From assembly GCA_013416445.1 (NCBI GenBank), contig JACCER010000002.1, positions 1 through 64,000 of the forward strand: DNA of 64,000 nucleotides, in the 5' to 3' direction. The notes beneath the pieces are model-generated. The model saw only the letters and a program-made list of their open reading frames with translations, had not been told where the DNA came from and ran no database searches. Below, piece by piece: positions 17,616-26,040 of this stretch. The position numbers and the translations under genes are program-made. The DNA comes from Alcaligenaceae bacterium. Its GTDB lineage: Bacteria; Pseudomonadota; Gammaproteobacteria; Burkholderiales; Burkholderiaceae_B. Within the stretch, counting starts at the first letter, position 1. Each line of letters starts with the position of its first letter.

Positions 17616-17849
17616 TTAGCTTGTTAAGTCAGAAACGCTTACTCCAAACGGGAAATATGCTCCATTATCGGTGCGCATCGCATGAATGACTAACAATATT
17701 TCCAAAGGAATAGATAAGGAATGCTTAAGAGTTTGCTGCCTGAGATTTACCAGCGCGCTGTAGAGAGAAGCGGGAGGCTTGAGTGAAGCAGTTTCATAGA
17801 ACGGCTTCAAGCGCGCACGCTCAAGATATGCGCTGGGCGAAAAAAGCAC
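17616..17849 (-). other. Unidentified short ORF, possibly a gene fragment
   Basis: Minus-strand frame of 77 codons ending 30 bp upstream of the Bug gene start. The middle (LKPPASLYSALVNLRQQTLK) reads like protein, but I recognise no family, and its start lies inside the IS3 remnant in another frame. It may be the tail of a gene cut by the insertion or just non-coding DNA. I see no convincing promoter or ribosome binding site. Confidence 0.2.
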
Positions 17850-18000
17850 TCGCCAGCTTCAGAATTTCATTGGCCTTGCGCAGCTCCCGATTCTCGCGCT
17901 CCAGTTCCTTGACGCGTTCCCGTTCAACCGTGGTGACCCCATCACGCATGCCGGTATCCACTTTAACGAGTTCTCTGTATTCCCGTCTCAACACATCAAT
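17821..18000 (-). pseudogene. IS3-family transposase OrfA remnant
   Basis: The minus-strand frame encodes the C-terminal leucine-zipper part of an IS3-type OrfA ([20 protein letters not shown], then [15 protein letters not shown]), which in intact elements continues with an AELDR-like end and orfB. Here it stops at once (RIS) and both the N-terminal helix-turn-helix and OrfB are absent. No terminal inverted repeats can be defined. The remnant abuts the toxin-antitoxin promoter region. Confidence 0.7.
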
Positions 18001-18040
18001 CTCGAAATAAAAAGCCCCGCAATAGCGAGGCAAAAAACCC

Positions 18041-18069
18041 TTGCTCCAATATATAGCCTAAGCTATAAT
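18041..18069 (+). promoter_or_regulatory. Promoter/operator of toxin-antitoxin operon
   Basis: TTGCTC (18041-18046) and TATAAT (18064-18069) are 17 nt apart. TATAGCCTAAGCTATA (18052-18067) is an inverted repeat (arms TATAGC/GCTATA) overlapping the -10, and AGCCTA recurs at 18071. This layout suits autorepression by the antitoxin. Confidence 0.65.
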
Positions 18070-18095
18070 TAGCCTATACCAAGAAAGGGGAAACC

Positions 18096-18350
18096 ATGTG
18101 CGCGGTGAACTGGTCAAGCAAGGCGAAAAAGCAACTGCGCAAGATCAACCGCAAGGAGCAAGGCACGATTATTGATGCCGTGGACGAATTGGAGCAATTC
18201 CCCAATGCCAAGAACGCTATTGCCCTGACCAACCACGAACACGGATACCGCATGCGCGTTGGCAACTATCGAGTCTTATTCGATGCTGACACCGAAGTCA
18301 GGATTATCGAGATTCAACAAGTCAAAAAGCGCGACGATCAAACTTACTAA
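18096..18350 (+). CDS. RelE/ParE superfamily toxin
   Basis: An 84-residue basic protein with the RelE-fold pattern: N-terminal helices (SSKAKKQLRKINRKEQGTI), then GYRMRVGNYRVLFD and IIEIQQVKKRDDQTY, typical of type II mRNA-interferase-like toxins. The basic residues in RMRVGNYRVLF fit ribosome-dependent RNA cleavage, but activity is inferred. AAAGGGG upstream marks the start. The toxin gene precedes its antitoxin (13 bp gap), the reverse of the common order, as in HigBA-like modules. Confidence 0.85.
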   Translation: MCAVNWSSKAKKQLRKINRKEQGTIIDAVDELEQFPNAKNAIALTNHEHGYRMRVGNYRVLFDADTEVRIIEIQQVKKRDDQTY

Positions 18351-18363
18351 GCAGGAGCCCAAT

Positions 18364-18711
18364 ATGGGTATTAACCACACTATCCTCGAAGTCAATGGCA
18401 AGCCGGCCTTCGTTGTGTTGCCCTACGATGAGTACCTAAAGCTCACCGGCGAAAGGAACCCCTCTGGCCGCATCCCAGCCGATGGCACCACTCCCCACGA
18501 AGTCATGCGTCTGTGTGTCAAAAACGATTGGAGCATGATTCGCGCCTGGCGTGAGCACCTGGGCCTAACGCAAGCAGAAATGGCGCGGCGTTTAGAAATT
18601 CGCCAGCCCAGCTACGCCGCCATGGAATCTACTGACGCAAAGCCAAAGAAAATTACCCGGGAACGCATTGCCGCGGCGATGGAGATTTCGTTAGAACAGT
18701 TGGACTATTGA
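18364..18711 (+). CDS. XRE-family antitoxin with Phd-like N-terminus
   Basis: A 115-residue partner of the preceding toxin. The N-terminus (EVNGKPAFVVLPYDEYLKL) resembles the Phd/YefM beta-strand-helix segment; the C-terminal half is an XRE helix-turn-helix (REHLGLTQAEMARRLEIRQP, then SYAAME). A longer frame opens at 18259 inside the toxin gene, but GCAGGAG before the ATG at 18364 and the family N-terminus support the short form. It should neutralise the toxin and bind the palindrome at 18052. Confidence 0.85.
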   Translation: MGINHTILEVNGKPAFVVLPYDEYLKLTGERNPSGRIPADGTTPHEVMRLCVKNDWSMIRAWREHLGLTQAEMARRLEIRQPSYAAMESTDAKPKKITRERIAAAMEISLEQLDY

Positions 18712-18872
18712 CTCAAAAAATAGCCCACCGAAGTGGGCTGATAACGGGCAAGAAGCAGCTCAATTGAGTACGCAAATAGGATTATTGCTACTGACCAGCA
18801 AACACCAGTCTTAACTCTTCTAAAAAGGAGAGCGTGATGCCAGTAGTCACGCGAAAGTCACGCACAAAGGAA

Positions 18873-18905
18873 AAGGGCTCACAGTGAGTTAGACTGTAAG
18901 CCCTT
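18873..18905 (-). terminator. Terminator downstream of tRNA-Pro
   Basis: AAGGGCTCACAGT (18873-18885) pairs with ACTGTAAGCCCTT (18893-18905), 13-bp arms with one mismatch and a 7-nt loop. On the minus strand it is followed by TTTTCCTTT, as expected for a tRNA terminator. The same stretch is also the kind of place where integrative elements leave attachment-site scars. Confidence 0.75.
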
Positions 18906-18923
18906 GATTTCCTAGTATAAATT

Positions 18924-19002
<79 letters not shown>

Positions 19003-19220
19003 ATCAGAAAACCATTCATTCCTGATGATTCCCCTGCTGGTTAATACCTAAGCAGCGAAGAACAAAATTCTAACACAAATTTTGATTGCAATGTTATGCC
19101 TGCTTGCCCTCGACTAATTCCATCTGAAAATCACTCGACAAAACAGCCTGACACGAACAGTACTGGCTTGGCGTTCTTGAGCTTCAAGCCTTGGCGCCAG
19201 GGGTGGCGGATTACGGCTCC

Positions 19221-20588
19221 CTACCCTACCTGGAATTGTGTTTCAGGATACCGGATGCGGCTACGTTTGCGAGTCGCCAGACTATAGATCAGGGTTAAAG
19301 GCCCTAGTCTTCCGGCAAACATCAGTACCGTTAACAAGGCCTGACTGGGAATCGACAAGTTAGCAGTCAGATCACGACTAAGACCGGTGGTACTCAACGC
19401 CGATACCACCTCGAACAACAGGTTGATAAATGACTCTTTTTCAAAAATAGTCATCAGCAACACCCCGCCAAAAGCCAGCGCGCAGGTTACCAGAAGCAGC
19501 GCAAGGGACTTCTGTACCGTATCGGGAGAAATCGATCGGTTCAGCAGCACCACTTCTTTTTTGTGGCAGATATATGAATAAACAGCGGCCAGCAGTACGA
19601 TGAATGTACCCAACTTGATGCCGCTGGCAGTGCTCAACGAGCCTCCCCCTATGAACATCAGCAACATCATGACAAGGGTGGAACTATCGCGCAACTGGGT
19701 GATGTCTATGCTGGTAAAGCCTGCGGTACGCGCCGTAACGCTTTGCATCCAGGCGGCCAGAGCCTGGCCGTGCAATGGTAAATCACCCAGTGTGGCGGGA
19801 TTATTGAGTTCCAGCAGCCAAATGGCAATGAAGCCGGTCAGGTTCAGGCCCAGCGTACCCAACAATATGACCTTGGTGTAGGGCAATAACGTTGACCATC
19901 GTCTTTTATGCCCTATGTCGCCCAATACAGAAAACCCGATACCTCCCAGAATGATCAGGAAAGAAATAACAAAAATTGTGACGGGATCACTGACAAAACG
20001 GCTCAGGCTCCCGGGGAAAAGTGAAAACCCAGCATTATTGAACGCAGCAATAGTATGAAAAATAGCGCGATATAGTGCAGTAACAAAAGGATAATCGCGC
20101 CACCACCACAGAGTCAGTATTGCCGCAGCAATGGCCTCTATGCCTAAGGATATCTTGATCACCAGAAAAGCAGTGCGCTGAATTTTCGAGACACTGGTCT
20201 GATTGAAAGCCTCGAGTGCCAGTGCCTGATGTTGCAGGCTCATTTTATGCCCCAACGTAATGGCGGCAACTACTGCAAAGGTCACAAAGCCTAGTCCACC
20301 AAGTTGAACCAACATCGCCAGCACAATCTGGCCAAAATGAGTCAGTGCCAGGGCCGGCTCAATAACCACCAGCCCCGTTACGGTGACCGCTGAAGTAGCC
20401 ATGAAAAACGCTGAAAACAGGCTGATTGGATGTTGAGTTGCCACGGGCAGCCATAACAAGATGGTCCCCAGCAGTATCAAGGCCAGGAAACCCGCCGCCA
20501 AAACCACGGGAGGGCTTGCTTGTAACAACCCGGAGCGCTTGATCCGTTTGTAAGATCGGTAGGTATATAGCGGGTCCCAGTGGCGCAT
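19221..20588 (-). CDS. ktrB: KtrB/TrkH potassium channel-like subunit
   Basis: Membrane subunit of a Ktr-type K+ uptake system, 455 residues. It contains four repeated membrane-pore-membrane units; pore-loop signatures include MATSAVTVTGLVV, AFNNAGFSLFPGSL, SVTARTAGFTSID and EVVSALSTTGLSRDL, with the conserved glycines (TxTGL, NAGF, TAGF, TTGL). Begins 3 bp after the ktrA stop on the same strand, so the two form an operon with the regulatory subunit first. K+ (with Na+) uptake is well established for the family. Confidence 0.9.
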   Translation of the reverse strand: MRHWDPLYTYRSYKRIKRSGLLQASPPVVLAAGFLALILLGTILLWLPVATQHPISLFSAFFMATSAVTVTGLVVIEPALALTHFGQIVLAMLVQLGGLGFVTFAVVAAITLGHKMSLQHQALALEAFNQTSVSKIQRTAFLVIKISLGIEAIAAAILTLWWWRDYPFVTALYRAIFHTIAAFNNAGFSLFPGSLSRFVSDPVTIFVISFLIILGGIGFSVLGDIGHKRRWSTLLPYTKVILLGTLGLNLTGFIAIWLLELNNPATLGDLPLHGQALAAWMQSVTARTAGFTSIDITQLRDSSTLVMMLLMFIGGGSLSTASGIKLGTFIVLLAAVYSYICHKKEVVLLNRSISPDTVQKSLALLLVTCALAFGGVLLMTIFEKESFINLLFEVVSALSTTGLSRDLTANLSIPSQALLTVLMFAGRLGPLTLIYSLATRKRSRIRYPETQFQVG

Positions 20589-20591
20589 GGT

Positions 20592-21245
20592 TTAAATCAG
20601 CTTGGGAGCAATGGTTTTAAGGGTTCCCAACTGGCCCAGCATGACAAGTATATCTTTTGCCTGCAAGATAAAATCATTGCCTGGGTGCACTGTTACCTGG
20701 GTTTTCCGCTTGATCAGCAATACGTGTATGCTTTCTGGCTGGCCTTGCATAATCTGGCTTAAAGGCAAGCCTTCCAGGTGGTCATTAACCATGATCTCAA
20801 CCACAAACTCGCCATTTCCTATGGAAATATAATCATTCACCATGGGATAGCTAAGAGCTTGCGCCACTCGTATGCCCATTTCTTCTTCCGGATGCACAAT
20901 ACGGGTCACCCCAAGCTTGTTCAGGATCAGGTGCTGGGCATGCGAAGACGCTTTAACCCATAAGGTTTTTACGCCTAAGGTCTTAAGATGCACCACGCAT
21001 AACAGGCTGGCCTGGATGTCTTCCCCTATGGCTACCAGCACCACGTCATAACTGTTCAGACCCAGCTCTTCCAGGGCAGCATGGTCGGTGACGTCGGCGA
21101 TAACGGCATGGGTCAACTGGTCGGCATACTTGTCAACGATTTTTCCGTCAGTGTCTATACCTAACACTGAATGGCCCATTTTCATGAGCTCCAGCGAAGT
21201 GGCAGAACCGAAACGGCCCAGACCGATCACGGCAAATTGTCCCAT
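20592..21245 (-). CDS. ktrA: KtrA/TrkA potassium uptake regulatory subunit
   Basis: Cytosolic RCK protein of 217 residues that gates KtrB in response to nucleotides. The N-terminal Rossmann motif is GLGRFGSATSLELM, followed by the acidic LGIDTDGKIVD end of strand 2; the C-terminal RCK_C domain covers roughly residues 135-217. Length is that of single-RCK KtrA, not of the duplicated E. coli TrkA. Overlap-free and close to ktrB. Confidence 0.9.
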   Translation of the reverse strand: MGQFAVIGLGRFGSATSLELMKMGHSVLGIDTDGKIVDKYADQLTHAVIADVTDHAALEELGLNSYDVVLVAIGEDIQASLLCVVHLKTLGVKTLWVKASSHAQHLILNKLGVTRIVHPEEEMGIRVAQALSYPMVNDYISIGNGEFVVEIMVNDHLEGLPLSQIMQGQPESIHVLLIKRKTQVTVHPGNDFILQAKDILVMLGQLGTLKTIAPKLI

Positions 21246-21410
21246 GTGGTTTCCTTGCTTGATGCCCGGACAACCAGGCCAATAACATAGAAGAATGGTA
21301 GCTTAACGCAAATTCTGGTAAAAACCCTTATGGACTTGAGTAAATAGCGCCGGATTCTGCCGTTTTCGTGCAGACTAGGGTTAACCTTGATTTGAATAGT
21401 GATGCTAAAT

Positions 21411-22496
21411 ATGGTTAGTTTGTTTGATCCCATTCAGTTGGGTGCCGTTGCGTTACGCAACCGAATAGTCATGGCTCCCCTTACACGCATGCGTGCTTCT
21501 ACAGGGCGTGTTCCCAACGAATTGATGCGTACTTATTATTGCCAGCGTGCCTCTGCTGGACTTATCCTCTCGGAAGCCACTTGCGTTTCGCCGCAGGGTG
21601 TTGGTTATGCCGATACACCCGGAATCTGGAATAGCGCGCAGATAGAAGGATGGCAGAAAATCACCGAATCCGTGCATGCCAAAGGCGGCAAGATATTTTT
21701 GCAGCTCTGGCATGTAGGCCGGGTATCCGATCCCGAACACCTGAATGGCGAAATACCAGTGGCGCCCAGCGCCATTGCCTGCGAAGGCCATGTCAGCCTG
21801 TTGCGCCCCAGGCGCAAGTATGTCGTGCCACGCGCGCTGCATATTGAAGAAATCCCCGGTATCGTGGCCGACTTCTCGCTCGCAGCCAGTAATGCACGCC
21901 TGGCTGGTTTTGACGGGGTTGAGGTTCACGCTGCCAATGGTTATTTGATCGACCAGTTCCTGCAGGACAGCACAAATAAAAGACACGATAAATACGGCGG
22001 CTCGGTTGAAAACCGGGCGCGCTTGCTACTGGAAATTGTGGATGAATGCATAGGCATCTGGGGTGCTGGTCGGGTAGGTGTGCATTTGTCGCCACGCGGT
22101 GGCTCGCATTCGATTTCAGACTCAAATCCACGTGTGATATTCAGTCATGTCGCACGTGAATTGGGCGAGCGCAGATTAGCCTTTTTATTCATACGTGAAG
22201 CGGTAGGCGACGGCGGCCACACCAACGAACTCAGGCGTTTGTTTGGCGGACCGGTTATCGTCAACGAACAATACGACTTGGCGATGGCGCAACGCGCACT
22301 TGCCGACGGCGAGGCCGAAGCCGTTTCGTTTGGCAGAGCTTTTATTTCCAACCCCGATCTGGTTGCCCGTCTAGAGGCAGGCGCCGAGTTAAACGATGCT
22401 GACCTCAGCACCTTTTATTCAAGCGGCCTCAAAGGCTATACCGATTACCCCACCCTTGATCTTGAGAGCACAGCTTTGCAAGCAGCCTGCTCTTGA
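21411..22496 (+). CDS. Old Yellow Enzyme family NADH:flavin oxidoreductase
   Basis: FMN-dependent ene-reductase of the NemA/OYE class, about 361 residues, TIM barrel. Conserved pieces: FDPIQLGAVALRNRIVMAPL, TRMRAS, the FMN/substrate pair in VEVHAANGYLIDQFLQ (His and Asn of HxxN), DKYGGSVENRARLL, LSPRGG and, near the end, AEAVSFGRAFISNPDLV. Reduces activated C=C bonds or nitro compounds; the physiological substrate is unknown. The open frame begins with GTG at 21399 and ATG at 21402; MVSLFDPIQL at 21411 matches the family start. Monocistronic. Confidence 0.9.
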   Translation: MVSLFDPIQLGAVALRNRIVMAPLTRMRASTGRVPNELMRTYYCQRASAGLILSEATCVSPQGVGYADTPGIWNSAQIEGWQKITESVHAKGGKIFLQLWHVGRVSDPEHLNGEIPVAPSAIACEGHVSLLRPRRKYVVPRALHIEEIPGIVADFSLAASNARLAGFDGVEVHAANGYLIDQFLQDSTNKRHDKYGGSVENRARLLLEIVDECIGIWGAGRVGVHLSPRGGSHSISDSNPRVIFSHVARELGERRLAFLFIREAVGDGGHTNELRRLFGGPVIVNEQYDLAMAQRALADGEAEAVSFGRAFISNPDLVARLEAGAELNDADLSTFYSSGLKGYTDYPTLDLESTALQAACS

Positions 22497-22626
22497 TGCT
22501 GGCGGCGCTAGAATAAAAGATTGCAACAAGCACAGCATAATGCTGGCTTTTTGAATACCGCATGGTGCCGCGCTTCTAAATAACCATCCATGCTTAACGA
22601 TAAACTGGCATAGCCAGGGAGGCCGG

Positions 22627-23028
22627 ATGAAGGCTTTAATTATTAGCGTAGCAGCCGTCGCACTGCTGTCAGGTTGCGCCATGGGTATACAGCCTGGCGG
22701 TGAGTCTCCCAGCGTCTCTTATACAGTGCCGCGCAGCTACCAGACGGTATATTTACGTGCGCAAAATCAAGCTGGCGAGTGCCTGCTCGGCAAGAAGCAA
22801 TACGACGTTTACGCACAAGTCGACCCCGCCATGCAAACAGGCCAAGTATTGGTACGTGGACCCATGCAAAGCGTAGTAGTTGCGCGTACTGACATTGAGG
22901 CGATTGATGCCAAGCATACTCAGGTAACGCATACCGTATGGGGGCGTAGTCCTTGGGACCTGAAAGCCCTGGATGCCATGCGTGAATCGATACGTATGGA
23001 TACGTCGATTTGTGTGGCGTATAAGTAA
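22627..23028 (+). CDS. Small lipoprotein, unknown function
   Basis: A 133-residue protein with a type II signal: hydrophobic ALIISVAAVALLSGC, lipobox LSGC, Cys at 17, followed by Ala-Met-Gly, which favours outer-membrane sorting. The mature part is a compact alpha/beta domain with two further cysteines (GECLLG and TSICVAYK) that could form a disulfide. No known function recognised; it resembles short conserved lipoproteins of Bordetella relatives. AGGGAGG precedes the ATG. Confidence 0.75.
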   Translation: MKALIISVAAVALLSGCAMGIQPGGESPSVSYTVPRSYQTVYLRAQNQAGECLLGKKQYDVYAQVDPAMQTGQVLVRGPMQSVVVARTDIEAIDAKHTQVTHTVWGRSPWDLKALDAMRESIRMDTSICVAYK

Positions 23029-23166
23029 TTGTCGTCTTGGTGTTGGTTTCTATGACGTTGTCTGGGGTGGGTACGGGAGCCTCGCCAGGGGCGCAGCGCG
23101 TGAAGCCGGAATAACCCGCGCCACAACCGGCTTCGCTTAAGAAACAAACAACGCCCCCAACTTTGC

Positions 23167-23625
23167 TTACATTAGCCGGGCTTTTACCTGCGCAGAAACT
23201 GCCGACATATCGGCACGCCCTGCCAACGCGGCTTTCACGATGGCCATGATTTTCCCCATGGCAGGAGCGCCAGTCACGCCCTGCCCGCTGACTTCGGCAA
23301 TGGCCGCGCTGATTATTGCCTCGACCTCTTCGGCCGGTGCCGCTTGCGGCAGAAACTCTTGCAACACGACTAATTCAGCCGTTTCTTGGGCAGCGGTTTC
23401 TGTGCGCCCCGCCTTCTCGAAAGCCAAGATAGATTCACGGCGCTGTTTGATCTGCTTTTCGATAATCGAAACAACTTCCGCATCACTAAGATCGCGACGC
23501 TCATCAATTTCTTTCTGTTTAACAGCAGCCTGCAGAAAACGCAGCGTCCCTAGACGAGCTGCGTCTTTGGCGCGCATAGCGGCTTTTACGGCATCGGCAA
23601 GCTGAAGCTTGAGCGTATTGCCCAT
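23167..23625 (-). CDS. GatB/YqeY domain protein
   Basis: A 152-residue cytosolic protein of the YqeY family, which shares the tail domain of the GatB amidotransferase subunit that contacts tRNA. Typical features: N-terminal LKLQLADAVKAAMRAKDAAR, LRFLQAAVKQKEID, LQEFLPQAAPAEEVEAII and GAPAMGKIMAIVKAAL. Often found beside rpsU, which is not present here. The precise role of stand-alone YqeY proteins is not settled. Confidence 0.9.
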   Translation of the reverse strand: MGNTLKLQLADAVKAAMRAKDAARLGTLRFLQAAVKQKEIDERRDLSDAEVVSIIEKQIKQRRESILAFEKAGRTETAAQETAELVVLQEFLPQAAPAEEVEAIISAAIAEVSGQGVTGAPAMGKIMAIVKAALAGRADMSAVSAQVKARLM

Positions 23626-23945
23626 AACAAAATCCTTAATAAAGACTTTTATTTTAACTCAGTGCGCTACAGGAGATATTCTTTGCCGCTACCGGCTATT
23701 TGCCCTAGTCCGCTGTTAAATCCAATTAACACTTAAAGCCGATAGAGGACTACACCTTCTGACGCATGTTTGCATCGGCCACAACTTTTAAGATATCTCA
23801 AATCATTTCGTTTCTTGAACAAAAAGTCAGGAATGTAACGATAAGCGGCAACAGCAAATAGCTGGAAAACATAAGAAATTCTGTTACCACTGCTGCCGCT
23901 GGCCTTACTCAACAATAACAGCAACTGCAATGGGGAGGAGATGTA
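23626..23945. other. Intergenic region between YqeY gene and curlin-like gene
   Basis: About 320 bp without a recognised gene. It is AT-rich and contains the inverted repeat GTTAA-ATCCAA-TTAAC (23715-23730) and, at the right end, GGGGAGGAG before the curlin-like start. Divergent promoters are expected here but none is clear. Confidence 0.4.
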
Positions 23946-24231
23946 ATGCGCTTATTCGCCACCGCGGGATTCTCGCTCGCCCTCTTCCTGCTTTACGCAC
24001 CTGCTCAAACATCGTCGGCGACTGAAAATGGCCAAGCCGATGGTGCAACAGTCAGAAACAGCCTGTCAACACCCAAGCTGAACAACAGCCTGGCCGGTTC
24101 CTTTAATACAGGCAGGATCACTCAAAGCCATGGCTGGGGCTGGCTGGATTACATAAACCGGCACCAACAAGCTGGCCACGATTTATCAAACCGGTGGCAT
24201 GCATAACACCGCCACCATTAATCAACCCTAA
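23946..24231 (+). pseudogene. Curlin-like small exported protein, frameshifted
   Basis: A strong ribosome binding site (GGGGAGGAG) precedes an ATG starting a signal peptide (MRLFATAGFSLALFLLYAP). The first frame runs through NNSLAGSFNTGRITQS and on to GWLDYI, then continues as unlikely sequence to a stop at 24206. In the +1 frame, 24157-24231 encodes TGTNKLATIYQTGGMHNTAT followed by INQP and a stop, a good match to curlin repeats (xQxGxxNxAxIxQ). Removing one A from the AAA at 24155-24157 joins the two into a 94-residue protein. It may be a real mutation or a sequencing indel. Curlins are subunits of extracellular amyloid fibres; no other csg genes are seen nearby. Confidence 0.55.
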
Positions 24232-24266
24232 GCTGTTAGTTGTAGTAAAGGCATAAGTTGTAAACA

Positions 24267-24297
24267 ATCACGAACAGGTACGGTGCCTGTTCGTGAT
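24267..24297. terminator. 12-bp perfect hairpin
   Basis: ATCACGAACAGG (24267-24278) and CCTGTTCGTGAT (24286-24297) are perfect arms with a 7-nt loop, 36 bp after the curlin-like stop. No clear T-run follows on the plus strand, so it may be a terminator stem or a protein-binding site. Confidence 0.5.
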
Positions 24298-24590
24298 CTG
24301 AAAGAGAGGGAAATCCCTAGTGATACAGCGGCTTATCTAGCCTCTTTACGATAAGTAAATACTTGCCCAATAGATCGTAAATCGATACTATATATATGAA
24401 GAAATATCCAATTGGATAATTTTGTTTCATTAAAAATGAAACTAGACAAATGGCTGGATACACAACGGAAATGGGTCAAAATCGTTAAGCTTTTCCCGAC
24501 CAATCATTAAGCCAAAACGACGCCCGGTTCCAGTATCTCAGTCACCGATCGACGCCTGCATCACAGCGACGAGGAACCCAGGAAAAAAGC
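24298..24590. other. AT-rich upstream region of luxR-type gene
   Basis: About 290 bp with no gene. It is strongly AT-rich around 24340-24450, with TTTCATTAAAAATGAAA (24427-24443) forming a small palindrome; likely the promoter region of the LuxR-type regulator. I cannot assign hexamers with confidence. Confidence 0.4.
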
Positions 24591-25418
24591 ATGCCGGTCA
24601 TTATTGTCGTCGAACCACACTCCCTGCTACGGCTAGGTATCCTGCAACTTTTATCAGACATCGCACCAGACGTTCAACTCGAAGGGGTTGATTGCGTTCA
24701 CCTCGATCAAAGACCAGACTCATTCCGTAATTGTGATCTGCTATTGTTATCGATTCCTTCAATAGAAGACATCCATGACATAAGCTTTGCCGTTGATCGG
24801 GCCTATTCTCCCAAAGCCATGCTGCTGCTCTCGGAAAGCAGCGAGATGCCTGAATCAATAAAAGGCTTGCCATCATCTGTTGCCGGATACGTACCAAAAA
24901 GCGCTCTGCCTGAAGTACTACAAGCATCAGTTCATTTAGTGTTGGCCGGTGGGACTTGCTTCCCCCTGCGTCCCAATACGCAACAGACCTCACCCGCGAT
25001 GCTGCCCATCTACGAACCGGTGAAGTGGCCCCCGTCTCCCGAGGCTTCCAATAAAAATGCTCCTGAGGCCAATTCAGAGTGTCAGATGCTGGGGCTTACA
25101 CCCCGGCAATACGAGGTACTAGTACTATTGGCGCGCGGCTACCCCATGAAAACAGTAGGCCGTTACCTGAATATTTCGGTAGCTACCGCCAAGGCCCACA
25201 CAGAAACCTTGTATCAGCGCTTGAATGTACACAATCGTAATGCGGCCGTATACGCTGCCGTATCACGAGGGGCAACCTTAGGCTGGGCGTCAATCAGCGG
25301 ACCCAACCAAAATGGCGCCGAACATTCCCTCAAGCCTGATGGCGTGGTTGGCCGACAAGCAATAGATGTCAATCTGACTGCGCTCACCAGCCAGCAAGGC
25401 GCCAATGCCAGGTCCTGA
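24591..25418 (+). CDS. LuxR-family response regulator with degenerate receiver
   Basis: A 275-residue transcription factor: N-terminal receiver-like domain (about 1-125) and C-terminal LuxR/GerE helix-turn-helix (about 165-230; LTPRQYEVLVLLARGYPMKT and LNISVATAKAHTETLYQRLN). The receiver lacks key residues: the acidic pair at strand 1 is VVEPH (Glu8-Pro9) and the phospho-acceptor position reads LLLLSIPS with Ser54 in place of Asp, while the conserved Lys (YVPKSA) remains. It is therefore unlikely to be phosphorylated in the standard way, as is known for CsgD. The curlin-like gene just upstream makes a CsgD-like role plausible but unproven. The C-terminal 45 residues are poorly conserved in type. 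Confidence 0.8.
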   Translation: MPVIIVVEPHSLLRLGILQLLSDIAPDVQLEGVDCVHLDQRPDSFRNCDLLLLSIPSIEDIHDISFAVDRAYSPKAMLLLSESSEMPESIKGLPSSVAGYVPKSALPEVLQASVHLVLAGGTCFPLRPNTQQTSPAMLPIYEPVKWPPSPEASNKNAPEANSECQMLGLTPRQYEVLVLLARGYPMKTVGRYLNISVATAKAHTETLYQRLNVHNRNAAVYAAVSRGATLGWASISGPNQNGAEHSLKPDGVVGRQAIDVNLTALTSQQGANARS

Positions 25419-25422
25419 CGGC

Positions 25423-25456
25423 AAACCGGCCTGTTGACTATTCAACAGGCCGGTTT
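25423..25456. terminator. Bidirectional terminator between luxR-type gene and suf operon
   Basis: AAACCGGCCTGTTGA (25423-25437) and TCAACAGGCCGGTTT (25442-25456) are perfect 15-bp arms with a 4-nt loop, between convergent genes. It can end the LuxR-type transcript and the suf operon transcript alike. Confidence 0.85.
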
Positions 25457-25475
25457 ATAAGAGCTTAGTCGCTGA

Positions 25476-26030
25476 TTACAACAACCCCATTTGCAAACGC
25501 GCTGGCTCACTGATCATTTCGCGGCTCCAGGGTGGGTCCCAGACCAGGTCAACAGTGACTTCGTCAACACCATGTATGGCCAGCAGCTTGTTGCGCGCTT
25601 CGTCGGCTATAAAGGTCCCCATGCCACAACCGGGGGCTGTCAGTGTCATCTGGACTTCAATGCGATACTGGTCGCCGCTGATCGGCAAGACCTTGCAGCT
25701 ATATACCAGCCCCAGGTTGACGATATCGACCGGAATTTCCGGGTCGTAGCAGGTAGCCAAGACGCTCCAGGCGTAATCTTCAATGGATTGCGCACTGACT
25801 GGCCCATCGTGTATGTGTTTTTGCTCTTCGGTGACCTCGAACCCCAAGGCATCGCCATCGATGCCTTCAATGCGGTACAAATTACCTTCTACGATCACGG
25901 TGTAGCTGCCACCCAATTGCTGCGTAATCGTGGCCGAGCAGCCCTCTTCGATGGTTACCGGCGAACCATAGGGCACGGTTACCGCCGGGCAATCCCGATT
26001 TACGATGACTTCTTGTCGTCCATAACTCAT
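25476..26030 (-). CDS. sufT: SufT, iron-sulfur cluster assembly factor
   Basis: Last gene of the suf operon. 184 residues with a MIP18/DUF59 domain in the C-terminal part (VLATCYDPEIPVDIVNLGLV, then TAPGCGMGTFIADEAR with the conserved Cys, and VDLVWDPPWSREMISEPAR). The N-terminal extension is usual for proteobacterial SufT. Helps Fe-S protein maturation, particularly under high demand. 10 bp after sufU. Confidence 0.9.
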   Translation of the reverse strand: MSYGRQEVIVNRDCPAVTVPYGSPVTIEEGCSATITQQLGGSYTVIVEGNLYRIEGIDGDALGFEVTEEQKHIHDGPVSAQSIEDYAWSVLATCYDPEIPVDIVNLGLVYSCKVLPISGDQYRIEVQMTLTAPGCGMGTFIADEARNKLLAIHGVDEVTVDLVWDPPWSREMISEPARLQMGLL

Positions 26031-26040
26031 AGTGTGCCTC

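Noticed and set aside
19204-19224. Another copy of the dispersed hairpin
   Set aside because: Contains GGCGGATTACGG but no complementary arm nearby.
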